A stretch of DNA of 64,000 nt from the NCBI RefSeq assembly GCF_001278035.1, contig NZ_CP009452.1, positions 3,071,501 through 3,135,500 of the forward strand, written 5' to 3'. Positions 26,385 to 34,093 of this stretch are shown piece after piece. Positions within the stretch are counted from its first letter, which is position 1. Every line of letters starts with the position of its first letter. Origin of the DNA: Sphingopyxis sp. 113P3 (GTDB lineage Bacteria; Pseudomonadota; Alphaproteobacteria; Sphingomonadales; Sphingomonadaceae). The translations under genes were made by a program, and so were the position numbers. The notes under the pieces were generated by a model. That model saw only the letters and a program-made list of their open reading frames with translations, was not told the origin of the DNA and searched no databases.

Positions 26385-27520
26385 GGCAGGCGCTCGCGCG
26401 CGCCGCGGCGATCTTTGCGCTCGCCGCCTTCCTGCTGTGGGCGATGTTTCCGGACGGTGACGCGGCGCGGATCGAGCGGCGCGCCCAATGCTACGACCCC
26501 GCGCGCCTGCCACCCGTCATCGAACGGGGGGACGGGTGGCAGGCGATGAGGCTCAGCATTCTGCTCTACAACGTCGAAGGTTTACCCTTCCCCGCGCGGC
26601 TCGGACGCGAACGGCAATTGAACCGTATCGCCTTCTGGCTCGAACGCCGCCGCGCCGCAGGGCAGGCGCCCGACATAGTGTTTTTGCACAAGGCATTTAC
26701 CCCCGCCGCCTCCGCGATCGCGGCCGCGGGCGGCTACGGCTGGGTATTGCCTGGCCCCTCGCGCGATCTGAAGCGCAGTTCCGCGGCGGCAGCGCCGCGC
26801 CCTGCAGACTATGATGCTGGAGCACGGTGGTTCAAGGGCGAAGGCATCGGCAAGTGGCTCGACAGCGGGCTCTATATCGCGACCGACCTGCCGCTCTTTG
26901 TCCGCCACACCGCGCCCTTCAGCTCGGGCGCCTGCGCAGGATACGACTGCCTCGCCAACAAGGGCGGCATGGTGGCGACGCTGATCATACCCGGCGTCCC
27001 CGAACCGCTCCGGCTGTTCAACACCCATCGCAATTCGCGCGAGCCCTCGGGCGTTGCGATCGCCCGCGCCGAGACTGCGCATCGCATTCAGACGATGGAG
27101 AATGACCGGCTGCTTGCTGAAACGATGGCAGGTCCGGTCATCGCGGCGGGCGATTTCAACATGCAGCGCGCGGGCGATCGCACCGGCCACTTTGCAAGCG
27201 ATCCCGGCTTCCGGCTGATCGCCCCGCTCTCAGGGGACGGAACGGACGCCCGGTCCGCTGCGATGAGCGACGAGAGCGCATGGACGGCGCTCCAGGATCT
27301 GATCGGTGTTGGAAGCGGCGCAAGGGTCGAAGTCGTGCCGCTTGCGGTGACGAGCCTTTTTGATGGTAGCCGGGGCCCCCGCCTCTCGGACCACAATGCA
27401 ACCTATGCGGTGGTCGAGCTGCGCTGGCGCGGCGACACCCCTTCGCTCGCCCGCTTCGCCCCGCCGCCCTGCGAAGGACCCCGGGGGGGTTTGACGCCGG
27501 CCCATCCTGCTCCCATCTAG
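26360..27520 (+). CDS. EEP-fold (endonuclease/exonuclease/phosphatase) protein with altered active site
   Basis: A 386-residue protein with an N-terminal hydrophobic segment (AAAIFALAAFLLWAMF) as anchor or signal. EEP strands follow: LSILLYNVEGLPFP, NKGGMVATLIIP, LFNTHRNSR, VIAAGDFNMQRAGD and the closing LSDHNATYAVVEL, which carries the catalytic SDH. The metal-binding Glu normally in an LQE motif is not seen; the equivalent strand reads IVFLHKAF. Activity may be changed or lost. It starts inside the end of the prolyl oligopeptidase gene. Phosphodiesterase or lipid phosphatase roles are possible. Confidence 0.75.
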   Translation: MDRTERRIGQALARAAAIFALAAFLLWAMFPDGDAARIERRAQCYDPARLPPVIERGDGWQAMRLSILLYNVEGLPFPARLGRERQLNRIAFWLERRRAAGQAPDIVFLHKAFTPAASAIAAAGGYGWVLPGPSRDLKRSSAAAAPRPADYDAGARWFKGEGIGKWLDSGLYIATDLPLFVRHTAPFSSGACAGYDCLANKGGMVATLIIPGVPEPLRLFNTHRNSREPSGVAIARAETAHRIQTMENDRLLAETMAGPVIAAGDFNMQRAGDRTGHFASDPGFRLIAPLSGDGTDARSAAMSDESAWTALQDLIGVGSGARVEVVPLAVTSLFDGSRGPRLSDHNATYAVVELRWRGDTPSLARFAPPPCEGPRGGLTPAHPAPI

Positions 27521-27551
27521 GCAGCCTCCTCCCCGGCCGAAAGAAGCACCC

Positions 27552-28046
27552 ATGTCCTATGCCCTCGCCTTCACCGCCACCGAGCCACTCGAACGCTGGG
27601 CCGAAGCCGCGGACGCCGCCGAGGCGCTCGTCGGGGGCGAGGCAGACGCAATCGCCAATATGGCCAATGTGGCGGCGCTGATCTGGGAGGCGATACCCGA
27701 CCTCAACTGGGCGGGCTTCTACCGCTTCGACGGGAGCGAACTCGTCCTCGGCCCCTTCCAGGGCAAGGCGGCATGCATCCGCATCGCACTCGACAAGGGC
27801 GTGTGCGGCGCTGCAGCGCGGCTGCGCGCGAGCCAGCGCGTCGACGATGTTCTCGCCTTTCCCGGGCATATTGCCTGCGATGCTGAAAGCCGCAGCGAAC
27901 TCGTCGTCCCCATCGTCGCACAGGATCGTCTGATCGGCGTACTCGACCTCGACAGCCCCCTGCCCTCGCGTTTCACGCACGATGATCAGGCGGGCGCCGA
28001 GGCCTTGGTCGCGCGCATTGCTCCCGCTCTCGCTGGCCAAAGCTGA
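27552..28046 (+). CDS. msrC: Free methionine-(R)-sulfoxide reductase (GAF fold)
   Basis: Reduces free Met-R-sulfoxide with thioredoxin, protecting the methionine pool from oxidation. 164 residues of single GAF domain with NWAGFYRFDGSELVLGPFQGKAACIRI, DKGVCGAAAR and PGHIACDAESRSELVVP. The three conserved cysteines are C75, C85 and C109, with spacing equal to the E. coli enzyme (C84, C94, C118). It is short, cytosolic and apparently monocistronic. Confidence 0.93.
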   Translation: MSYALAFTATEPLERWAEAADAAEALVGGEADAIANMANVAALIWEAIPDLNWAGFYRFDGSELVLGPFQGKAACIRIALDKGVCGAAARLRASQRVDDVLAFPGHIACDAESRSELVVPIVAQDRLIGVLDLDSPLPSRFTHDDQAGAEALVARIAPALAGQS

Positions 28047-28165
28047 CCCAGAATGAGACGCCGTTGAGGGTTAACGGATTCGCTGGCCTCCCGGCTTTTT
28101 GCTAAACAAATTGTTAACCAGCCGCTCCGCTTCGAAGCGCGAGCCGTTGAAACAGGGAGTTAGCC

Positions 28166-29092
28166 ATGCGCACAGTCTTGCTCTTGGGAATTGCCGCGGG
28201 ATCGTTGCTGCTGCCGGCACCTGCATCGAGTGCCGAGACCTCGATGCCCTTTTCGCACGGCAGGGTACATCTGAATGAAGGCGCCGCGTTCGGGAATGAT
28301 CCGCGCCCCAAGCTCGATTACGGTGCGCCCACCGCGTCCGACACGCGTGTTTATACCGGCTATCCTGACCGCATCCCGAGCGAAGTCGAATATCGCCGCG
28401 GCCCTGACTATCCCGCTCCGCCGCCCGACGCGGTCTACAGCGGAACCTATGAGGCCGAGGGGCGCTGGACCGGGACGTGGGACGGGACTTACGAAACCCC
28501 CGACGGACGTCGCTACGAAGGACGCTATGAGGGCAGTGTCGAGGGCCGCCCCGGCGCTGGGTATCCGCCGCCGCCCTATGAGGACAGATATCATGGCGGG
28601 TACGACCCACACCACGACGCCGATATGGCGCGCCGCTGCGGACATGGTAACGCGGTCGGCGGTGCAATCGCAGGCGGTCTGATCGGCGGCGTCGCGGGGA
28701 ACCGCATCGCAGGGCGGGGGAACCGTACGGCCGGAACCGTGATCGGCGGCGGCGTGGGCGCGATCGCTGGCGCCGCGATCGGCAGCGAGGCAGACCGCAA
28801 ACAGTGCGAGAGCTGGTGGGCCAGCCGCAGCCAGTACCACGGCCGCTACTATCCCGGCGGCAATTATCCGGGCGGCACCAGCGTCTATCACCACGGCTAT
28901 GGATATGGCTACGGCTATGGCTGGTACACCCCTGGCGTTGTCGTGACGACGATCGTCACCAATGGTGCGCCGGTGGTTACCGAGCGGGTCGAAACCTCAA
29001 CCCGAACCTATTATGAGACGGTGCCGGTGCGCAAACGCCACGTCGCCAAGAAGAAGTGGAAACCGAAGCCCAAGCCGCGCTGCGTCTGCTGA
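28166..29092 (+). CDS. Secreted glycine-zipper 2TM protein with Tyr/Gly-rich repeats
   Basis: 308 residues. A signal peptide (MRTVLLLGIAAGSLLLPAPASSA) leads into a Tyr/Gly/Pro-rich region with related YSGTYEAEGRWTGTWDGTYE and RYEGRYEGSVEG units. A glycine zipper follows (GNAVGGAIAGGLIGGVAGNRIAG and GTVIGGGVGAIAGAAIGSEAD, about residues 162-212), then HGYGYGYGYG and a Lys/Pro-rich basic tail ending RCVC. Glycine zippers insert in the outer or inner membrane. The role is unknown; envelope stress or surface adhesion is a guess. Confidence 0.75.
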   Translation: MRTVLLLGIAAGSLLLPAPASSAETSMPFSHGRVHLNEGAAFGNDPRPKLDYGAPTASDTRVYTGYPDRIPSEVEYRRGPDYPAPPPDAVYSGTYEAEGRWTGTWDGTYETPDGRRYEGRYEGSVEGRPGAGYPPPPYEDRYHGGYDPHHDADMARRCGHGNAVGGAIAGGLIGGVAGNRIAGRGNRTAGTVIGGGVGAIAGAAIGSEADRKQCESWWASRSQYHGRYYPGGNYPGGTSVYHHGYGYGYGYGWYTPGVVVTTIVTNGAPVVTERVETSTRTYYETVPVRKRHVAKKKWKPKPKPRCVC

Positions 29093-29238
29093 AGGGGCCG
29101 GCCTCCACAAAGGATCCCCCCCCGGTGGAAGGGCGGGCTTTCCTTTCTTGGGAGAGGCAGGTCGGCGGCGGGTGCAGCCTTGGGGTGGTTCCGGTGCGTT
29201 TCGGCGCCGATCCCGGGGCGCACGGCACCTCCCGAAAT

Positions 29239-29949
29239 CTATTTGCCCGCGCCGCATTCCACGCTGCCGCTCCCGACGTTGCGCACGGTACAAACGGGCC
29301 GGCCCAGCACCACGGTCCGGCCGACCCCGCGTGCTGTGATCGCCGCGGTCCGGCTCGCGCGAAGCCGGTGATCGCCCGCGCCCTCGCTGTCGCTGATTAG
29401 CTCGCCGACCGCGAGTTCGCCCGCATCGACCGCCCCGCCGCCCGAAAATGTCATATTGGCCTGGCGCGCCGAACCAGCGAGCGTCATCGTGCCATTGCCG
29501 ATCATCGCCACGGACAGCCGGTCAGCATCGAGGCGTTTGACGACAAGTTGGCCGGGCCCTCGCAGGCCGACCATCACGCGTGCGCCCTTCAGCGTGTCGA
29601 TCGTCAGCGATCCCGCGCCTGCCACCATCGCCGAGCGCAGATTGGCAGCGTTGATACGGATCACCACCGGCGCCGGGCTTCTGCTCTTGCGCTCGCCCCC
29701 CGCAAAGCGGCGCTCGCCGATCACCAGTTTTCCGTCGCGTGCCTCGACGCTCAGGCGGTCGAGCGCGTCCTCAGGTCCGGTCGCCACCGCGCTCACCGGC
29801 GCGCGCGTGACAATCTCAACCGTCACGTCGGCGTTGAGCTCGATCGCCTCGAAACTGGTGAGACCATAGCGCTTCTCGGCCGCCATCGCGCAGACCGGGA
29901 TCAGCAAGGCGGCGGCCGCGAGCGCGGCGCATCGGAAAGGCGGCATCAT
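29239..29949 (-). CDS. DUF2807 domain secreted protein
   Basis: 236 residues: a signal peptide (CAALAAAALLIPVCAMA) and then a GIN/DUF2807 beta-helix domain (FEAIELNADVTVEIVTRAPVSAVATGPEDALDRLSVE and repeated short strands). The cysteines VCTVRN and VECGAGK close the protein. The family is thought to form a right-handed beta-solenoid on the cell surface; no catalytic role is known. A second DUF2807 gene lies 40 bp upstream on the same strand, so the two probably form an operon. Confidence 0.8.
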   Translation of the reverse strand: MMPPFRCAALAAAALLIPVCAMAAEKRYGLTSFEAIELNADVTVEIVTRAPVSAVATGPEDALDRLSVEARDGKLVIGERRFAGGERKSRSPAPVVIRINAANLRSAMVAGAGSLTIDTLKGARVMVGLRGPGQLVVKRLDADRLSVAMIGNGTMTLAGSARQANMTFSGGGAVDAGELAVGELISDSEGAGDHRLRASRTAAITARGVGRTVVLGRPVCTVRNVGSGSVECGAGK

Positions 29950-29989
29950 GATCCCGCCTTAGCCGTCCGCACGGATCGACGCCATAGGG

Positions 29990-30745
29990 TCAGCCGCAGG
30001 TGACGGTGCCCGATCCGGACTTGCGGGTCGAGCATCTTGCGCCCCCACCGATCTTCACGTCGCCCGACCCGAGCAAGCGCACCTCGGCGCGGCCGGTCGC
30101 CTGCGCCTCGACATCGCCCGACCCGGTTACCGAGACATTGAGCGTATCGGCAAGCAATCCGTCGGCGTCGACGTCGCCCGAGCCGGTGACGTTGATCTCG
30201 CCCGAGCCGACCTTTCCGCCCGCAACTTCAAGATCACCCGAACCCGACACGTCGAGTTTGACGCGCGTTCCGCTGAGCTTTGCGATCTTGAGTTCGCCCG
30301 ATCCGGTGACCGCGGCTTCGACGGCATCGCCTTCGACGCTGTCGGCCTCGACCGCGCCCGAGCCGGTCAGCTTGACCACGCTGAGCCGCGGCATGGTGAT
30401 CATGATGTCGACATCGTCATGATCGCGAAAACTCCAGCTGCTTTTCTTGCGGCGGATCGCCAGCATCGAACCTTCGACCTCGATCTCGAGTTGGTCGAGC
30501 TCGGCCTGCGGCCCTTTGGCGCTGATCGCGAAGCTGTCGCCACGGCGGATCGTCACGTCATAGGGGCCCGCTGCCACGACGCCGGTGAAGCCGCTGAGCG
30601 CGAACGATTTTGTGGATGCCGAACCTGCGCTTGCCGCACGCGATTCGCTCTTCTGGCCGCTATCGGCCCTCTCGGCTCCGCTGCACCCCGCCGCGGTCGC
30701 CAGCATCATCGCAAGCAGCGTCATCCTCGTCCCGTTTCGCATCAC
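29990..30745 (-). CDS. DUF2807 lipoprotein with GSGD repeats
   Basis: 251 residues with a lipobox (LATAAGC, Cys about residue 21), so it should be lipid-anchored. After a Ser-rich linker the DUF2807 domain starts at FALSGFTGVVAAGPYDVTIRRGD. Its C-terminal half repeats VTGSGDV/VSGSGDL-like turns about every 18-20 residues (at least eight times), the signature of the beta-solenoid. It ends CSTRKSGSGTVTCG, probably a disulfide. A 22-bp palindrome covers the DNA just before its Shine-Dalgarno site. Confidence 0.85.
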   Translation of the reverse strand: MMRNGTRMTLLAMMLATAAGCSGAERADSGQKSESRAASAGSASTKSFALSGFTGVVAAGPYDVTIRRGDSFAISAKGPQAELDQLEIEVEGSMLAIRRKKSSWSFRDHDDVDIMITMPRLSVVKLTGSGAVEADSVEGDAVEAAVTGSGELKIAKLSGTRVKLDVSGSGDLEVAGGKVGSGEINVTGSGDVDADGLLADTLNVSVTGSGDVEAQATGRAEVRLLGSGDVKIGGGARCSTRKSGSGTVTCG

Positions 30746-30755
30746 CAGTCTCCTT

Positions 30756-30777
30756 GTGTGTTATCTCCGTAACACAC
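30756..30777. promoter_or_regulatory. 22-bp palindrome upstream of the DUF2807 lipoprotein
   Basis: Perfect 8-bp arms GTGTGTTA and TAACACAC separated by 6 bp, adjoining the AAGGAG ribosome site of the gene that ends at 30745. It is most likely a repressor operator of unknown regulator, or an mRNA hairpin that could hide the ribosome site. Confidence 0.55.
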
Positions 30778-30804
30778 GGGGGTGGTCGCTGTCCACAAAG
30801 ATCC

Positions 30805-31443
30805 TCACCAGCGCAGAAGCGGCGGCAGCACCAGCCGCCCGGCGACCGCTGCCAGTAGGACCGCGCCGCCGTGCCAGAGCGCGATGTGTACGATATCGTC
30901 GAGGGGGCAATGGAGCGCGACAATTGTTGCACCCGATGCACCCGATCCGAGCCCGATCACCCAGCCGGCACGCGCCGGCGACGTCGGCGCTCCCGCGCGC
31001 AGCCAGCCAAAAAGCGCCGCGCCGACGCCCAGGCCGGAGGCGAGCGCCATCGGGAAGCAGGGATAAACGCCCGCCCGTGCCGCTTCGATAGCGCTGCGCT
31101 CGCCGCTAAACCCGACAAACAGCGCCGAAAGCGGCAGTGCGAGCGCGGCGAGCGCCGTCCAGCGCCAGCCGCCATAGTCGCGCCCGACGCCGGGCAGACC
31201 CATGCGAAGCGCGCTCCAGATCGTGGCGATCGCGACCATGGCGACCAGCCAGAAGGTGAGCATGGAGAGCACCGGCATCGCGGCGAGATCTTGGCGCATC
31301 CCAAAGATCCAGAGCAGCAACGCACCCGCAGCAAGCCAGCCCGCGCCCACCCACAATGATGCGCGCGTGATGCGCCGCGGCCTCACGGGTTCAAGGTCGT
31401 CGGCCAAACCGTCGATCAGCTCATCGATCGATGCGTCGTTCAT
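30805..31443 (-). CDS. nrsF: NrsF/DUF1109 anti-sigma factor
   Basis: 212-residue membrane anti-sigma factor of the DUF1109 family, known in Caulobacter as the negative regulator of SigF. Six hydrophobic segments are visible, starting at SLWVGAGWLAAGALLLWIFG. Conserved Cys residues (VYPCFPMALASGLGVG and IVALHCPLDD) match those implicated in metal or oxidant sensing. The ATG is 1 nt after the stop of the sigma gene, so the two are coupled. Confidence 0.88.
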   Translation of the reverse strand: MNDASIDELIDGLADDLEPVRPRRITRASLWVGAGWLAAGALLLWIFGMRQDLAAMPVLSMLTFWLVAMVAIATIWSALRMGLPGVGRDYGGWRWTALAALALPLSALFVGFSGERSAIEAARAGVYPCFPMALASGLGVGAALFGWLRAGAPTSPARAGWVIGLGSGASGATIVALHCPLDDIVHIALWHGGAVLLAAVAGRLVLPPLLRW

Positions 31444-31444
31444 G

Positions 31445-31966
31445 TCATTCGCTTTCCACGAGCCCCGCGAGCCTCTTGAGCCCGCGATGGATATTCACCT
31501 TGACCAGCGATTCGCTCTGGCCGCTGATCCGCGACGCTTCCGCGATAGAGGCGCCCTCGATCTTCACCAGCGTAATCGCCTGCGCCTGCCCGGCAGGCAG
31601 ACGTGCAAGGAGCCGGTCAAGGCTGAGCCGTGCGTGCACGGCCTCGTCCTCAGCCCCGATCGCGGCGTCGCCTTCGCCGAGTTCGATCTCGTCCCGCTGG
31701 CGGCGGAGCATGTCGATCCAGCGATAGCGCGCAATCGCTGCGAGCCACGGCAGAAACGCGCGGCCGCTGTCCCAGGTCGCGCGCTTGCGGTGCAGCGACA
31801 CCAAAGTTTCCTGTACAAGATCGTCAATCTGGTAGGGCGCGCAGCGGCGTGCGAAGTAGCGCCCGAGCCAGGTGCGGCAATCGCCGAGCAGCGCGCGATA
31901 GGCTGCGCGGTCGCCGCGCTGCGATGCGGCCATAAGCCGCGCGAGCGAGGGTTCGTCAATGCTCAT
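31445..31966 (-). CDS. ECF sigma factor (SigF/NrsF type)
   Basis: 173 residues with sigma-70 region 2 (IDDLVQETLVSLHRKRATWDSGRAFLPWLAAIARYRWIDMLRR, about 47-90) and region 4 (LPAGQAQAITLVKIEGASIAEASRISGQSESLVKVNIHRGLKRL, about 122-167). The adjacent DUF1109 anti-sigma gene places it with Caulobacter SigF, which responds to heavy-metal stress. A candidate self-recognised promoter lies at 32014-32039. Confidence 0.92.
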   Translation of the reverse strand: MSIDEPSLARLMAASQRGDRAAYRALLGDCRTWLGRYFARRCAPYQIDDLVQETLVSLHRKRATWDSGRAFLPWLAAIARYRWIDMLRRQRDEIELGEGDAAIGAEDEAVHARLSLDRLLARLPAGQAQAITLVKIEGASIAEASRISGQSESLVKVNIHRGLKRLAGLVESE

Positions 31967-32013
31967 CGGCTGGGCATTATGACAGATCGAACGGTTGGGC
32001 GCATCGCTTCTGC

Positions 32014-32039
32014 TTCGCCGAGATGCCGCGCAAAGTTAC
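32014..32039 (-). promoter_or_regulatory. Candidate autoregulated SigF-type promoter
   Basis: On the minus strand GTAACT, 16 bp, CGAA, ending 48 nt before the sigma gene start. From memory the Caulobacter SigF consensus is GTAACC-N16-CGAA; this would be one mismatch. Confidence 0.55.
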
Positions 32040-32107
32040 AGCGCCTTCTTGTCGCCACCTTCGCGGTGTAGAAGCAGCCTTTCCCCGAATCCCTGTGAGA
32101 GAAGACG

Positions 32108-32584
32108 ATGAGCGTAGCGTTCCGCCGCGAAAGCGACGACGAACATAAGGAACCCGAGTATGAGCTGCCGATCCCGGTCGGCGCAAACCTCGTCACGCCG
32201 CGCGGCGCGCGCCTTCTCGCCGAAGAGGTTGCTCGCATCGAGGCTGAGGTTGCGGCGGCAGGTGACGAGGAGGCGCGCAAGAAGCTGCTGCGCCACCTAC
32301 GCTATTTTAGCACCCGCAAGGCGACCGCCGAAGTGCAGATCGCGCCCGCAGACGGCGTCGTGGGCATCGGGAGCCGCGTGACCTATCGGCTAGGCGGGAC
32401 GAAGCGCTGCATCACGATCGTCGGACATGACGAGGCCGACCCGGCTGCGCTCCGCATTGCCTTTAGCGCACCGCTCGGCCGCGCGCTGATGGGGGCCGAG
32501 GCCGGAGAGACCGTCGCGTTCCAGGGGCGCGATGACGCCATCACCATCCTCTCCGCCACCGCGGACGCCGAGGTGATGGCATGA
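32108..32584 (+). CDS. GreA/GreB family transcript cleavage factor
   Basis: 158 residues. The N-terminal coiled-coil (TPRGARLLAEEVARIEAEVAAAGDEEARKKLLRHLRYFSTRKATAEVQIAP) leads into the C-terminal FKBP-like domain (VGIGSRVTYRLGGTKRCITIVGHDEADPAALRIAFSAPLGRALMGAEAGETVAF). It rescues backtracked RNA polymerase. The missing acidic tip pair typical of GreA (DLSEN-like) and the length point to a GreB-like or variant form. It overlaps a small HTH gene by an ATGA junction. Confidence 0.85.
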   Translation: MSVAFRRESDDEHKEPEYELPIPVGANLVTPRGARLLAEEVARIEAEVAAAGDEEARKKLLRHLRYFSTRKATAEVQIAPADGVVGIGSRVTYRLGGTKRCITIVGHDEADPAALRIAFSAPLGRALMGAEAGETVAFQGRDDAITILSATADAEVMA

Positions 32585-32760
32585 AAGACCGCTTCGAGCG
32601 CCACAAGCAGCCCTGGACCGCCGCCGAGATCGACAAGCTGCACACGCTTGCCAAGAAGGGCATGGCGCTAAAGGCGATCGCCAAGGCGCTGACCCATAGC
32701 GAGGAATCGGTGAAGATTCGCGCCAAGGCCGACGGGCTGTCGATCGCAAGACTGCACTGA
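32581..32760 (+). CDS. 59-aa helix-turn-helix (SANT-like) protein
   Basis: Small DNA-binding-type protein starting MKDRFERHKQPWTAAEIDKL and ending DGLSIARLH. The pattern W-T-x2-E-I-x2-L-x2-L-A-x2-G followed by KAIAKALTHSEESVKIRAKADGL resembles a single SANT/Myb-type HTH, with the second helix pair ending in SVKIRA. The ATGA overlap with the Gre gene and normal codon use support a real gene. Regulatory role inferred. Confidence 0.75.
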   Translation: MKDRFERHKQPWTAAEIDKLHTLAKKGMALKAIAKALTHSEESVKIRAKADGLSIARLH

Positions 32761-32768
32761 CGCCCGCC

Positions 32769-33947
32769 ATGACCATCGCCACTTATGACGCCATCGTGCT
32801 GGGTGCCGGCGCGGCCGGGCTGATGTGCGCCGCGACCGCAGGTCAGCGCGGGCGGCGCGTGCTGCTGCTCGATCATGCCGATCAGGTGGGGAAGAAAATT
32901 CTGATCTCAGGCGGCGGGCGGTGCAATTTCACCAACCTCCACGCGCGCGCGGAGACCTATCTCTCGGCGAACCCGCATTTCGCCAAATCGGCGCTCGCGC
33001 GCTACACGCCTGCCGACTTCATTGCGCTCGTCGATGCCTATGGCATTGCCTATCATGAAAAGACCTTGGGTCAGCTGTTCTGCGACGGCTCGGCAAAGCA
33101 GATCGTCGCCATGTTGCTTGGTGAGTGCGCAAAGGGCGGGGTCGATATTCGCTGCGGGGAAACTGTCGAAGAAGTCAGCCATGGGGACGCGATGTTTCGC
33201 GGCACATTCGGCAATCTTCATTTCGCCGCTCCCAACCTTGTCATTGCAACCGGCGGCCCGTCGATCCCCAAGATGGGCGCGACTGGTTTCGCCTACGACC
33301 TTGCGCGCCGGTTCGGTCTCAAGATCGTCGAACCGCGTCCCGCGCTCGTGCCGCTGACGCTCGGCGGCGACGATGTGCTCTTTCGCTCTCTGTCGGGGGT
33401 GGCGACGCCGGTCGAGGCGCGTTCGGGCAAAGCAGCGTTTCGCGAGGCGGCGCTGTTCACGCACCGGGGGCTCTCCGGCCCCGCGATCCTGCAAATCAGC
33501 AGCTATTGGCGGCACGGCGAACCGGTGACGATCGATTTCACCCCCGACGCCCCACTTGGCTGGCTGGTCGCGGCGAAACGCGAGCGCCCCCGCGCGACGC
33601 TCGCAGCGGCGCTGGCAAGCACCCTTCCCGACCGCCTCGCGCAGACGCTCGCCGAGCGGCTTGCATTGCCAGGCGAACTCGGGGCGCACACCGACCGCAG
33701 GCTCGCCGACACCGAGGCCAGGCTCCGCGGCTGGACCTTCCGGCCGAATGGCACCGAAGGCTTCACCAAGGCCGAGGTGACCGCAGGCGGCATCGCGACC
33801 GCGGGCCTCTCGTCGCAAACAATGATGGCCAAAAGCCCTCCAGGTCTCTATGCGGTCGGGGAAGCCGTGGACGTCACCGGGTGGCTGGGCGGCTATAATT
33901 TTCAATGGGCCTGGGCCAGCGGATACGCGGCGGGCCTCGCCCTTTAG
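32769..33947 (+). CDS. HI0933/YhiN family flavoprotein (NAD(P)/FAD-dependent)
   Basis: 392-residue FAD protein. Rossmann motif VLGAGAAGLMCAATAGQRG at the N-terminus, then DQVGKKILISGGGRCNFTNL, the family signature. RSLSGVATPVEARSGKAAFREAALFTHRGLSGPAILQIS and the C-terminal PPGLYAVGEAVDVTGWLGGYNFQWAWASGYAAG complete the fold. Members (BaiN, YhiN) reduce unsaturated substrates but the natural substrate is generally unknown. It stands 8 bp after the HTH gene. Confidence 0.88.
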   Translation: MTIATYDAIVLGAGAAGLMCAATAGQRGRRVLLLDHADQVGKKILISGGGRCNFTNLHARAETYLSANPHFAKSALARYTPADFIALVDAYGIAYHEKTLGQLFCDGSAKQIVAMLLGECAKGGVDIRCGETVEEVSHGDAMFRGTFGNLHFAAPNLVIATGGPSIPKMGATGFAYDLARRFGLKIVEPRPALVPLTLGGDDVLFRSLSGVATPVEARSGKAAFREAALFTHRGLSGPAILQISSYWRHGEPVTIDFTPDAPLGWLVAAKRERPRATLAAALASTLPDRLAQTLAERLALPGELGAHTDRRLADTEARLRGWTFRPNGTEGFTKAEVTAGGIATAGLSSQTMMAKSPPGLYAVGEAVDVTGWLGGYNFQWAWASGYAAGLAL

Positions 33948-33973
33948 GAAAAGACCGACACCATTTTCGCGTC

Positions 33974-34047
33974 ATGCTGGACTTGTTTCAGCATCCATGG
34001 CCTGACGCTGCGACCTTTGGCCATGGACCCTGAAACAAGTTCAGGGT
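33974..34047. repeat. Intergenic imperfect palindrome (REP-like)
   Basis: Two 29-bp arms (33974-34002 and 34019-34047) match in inverted orientation at 24 of 29 positions, sharing ACTTGTTTCAG and TCCATGGCC, with a 16-bp centre. Such palindromes are common between genes in sphingomonads. It lies in the 146-bp gap before the helicase gene. Confidence 0.75.
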
Positions 34048-34093
34048 GGCGATCAATCGACGGTAATGCAGCGCCGTATGGAACTATCGAATC

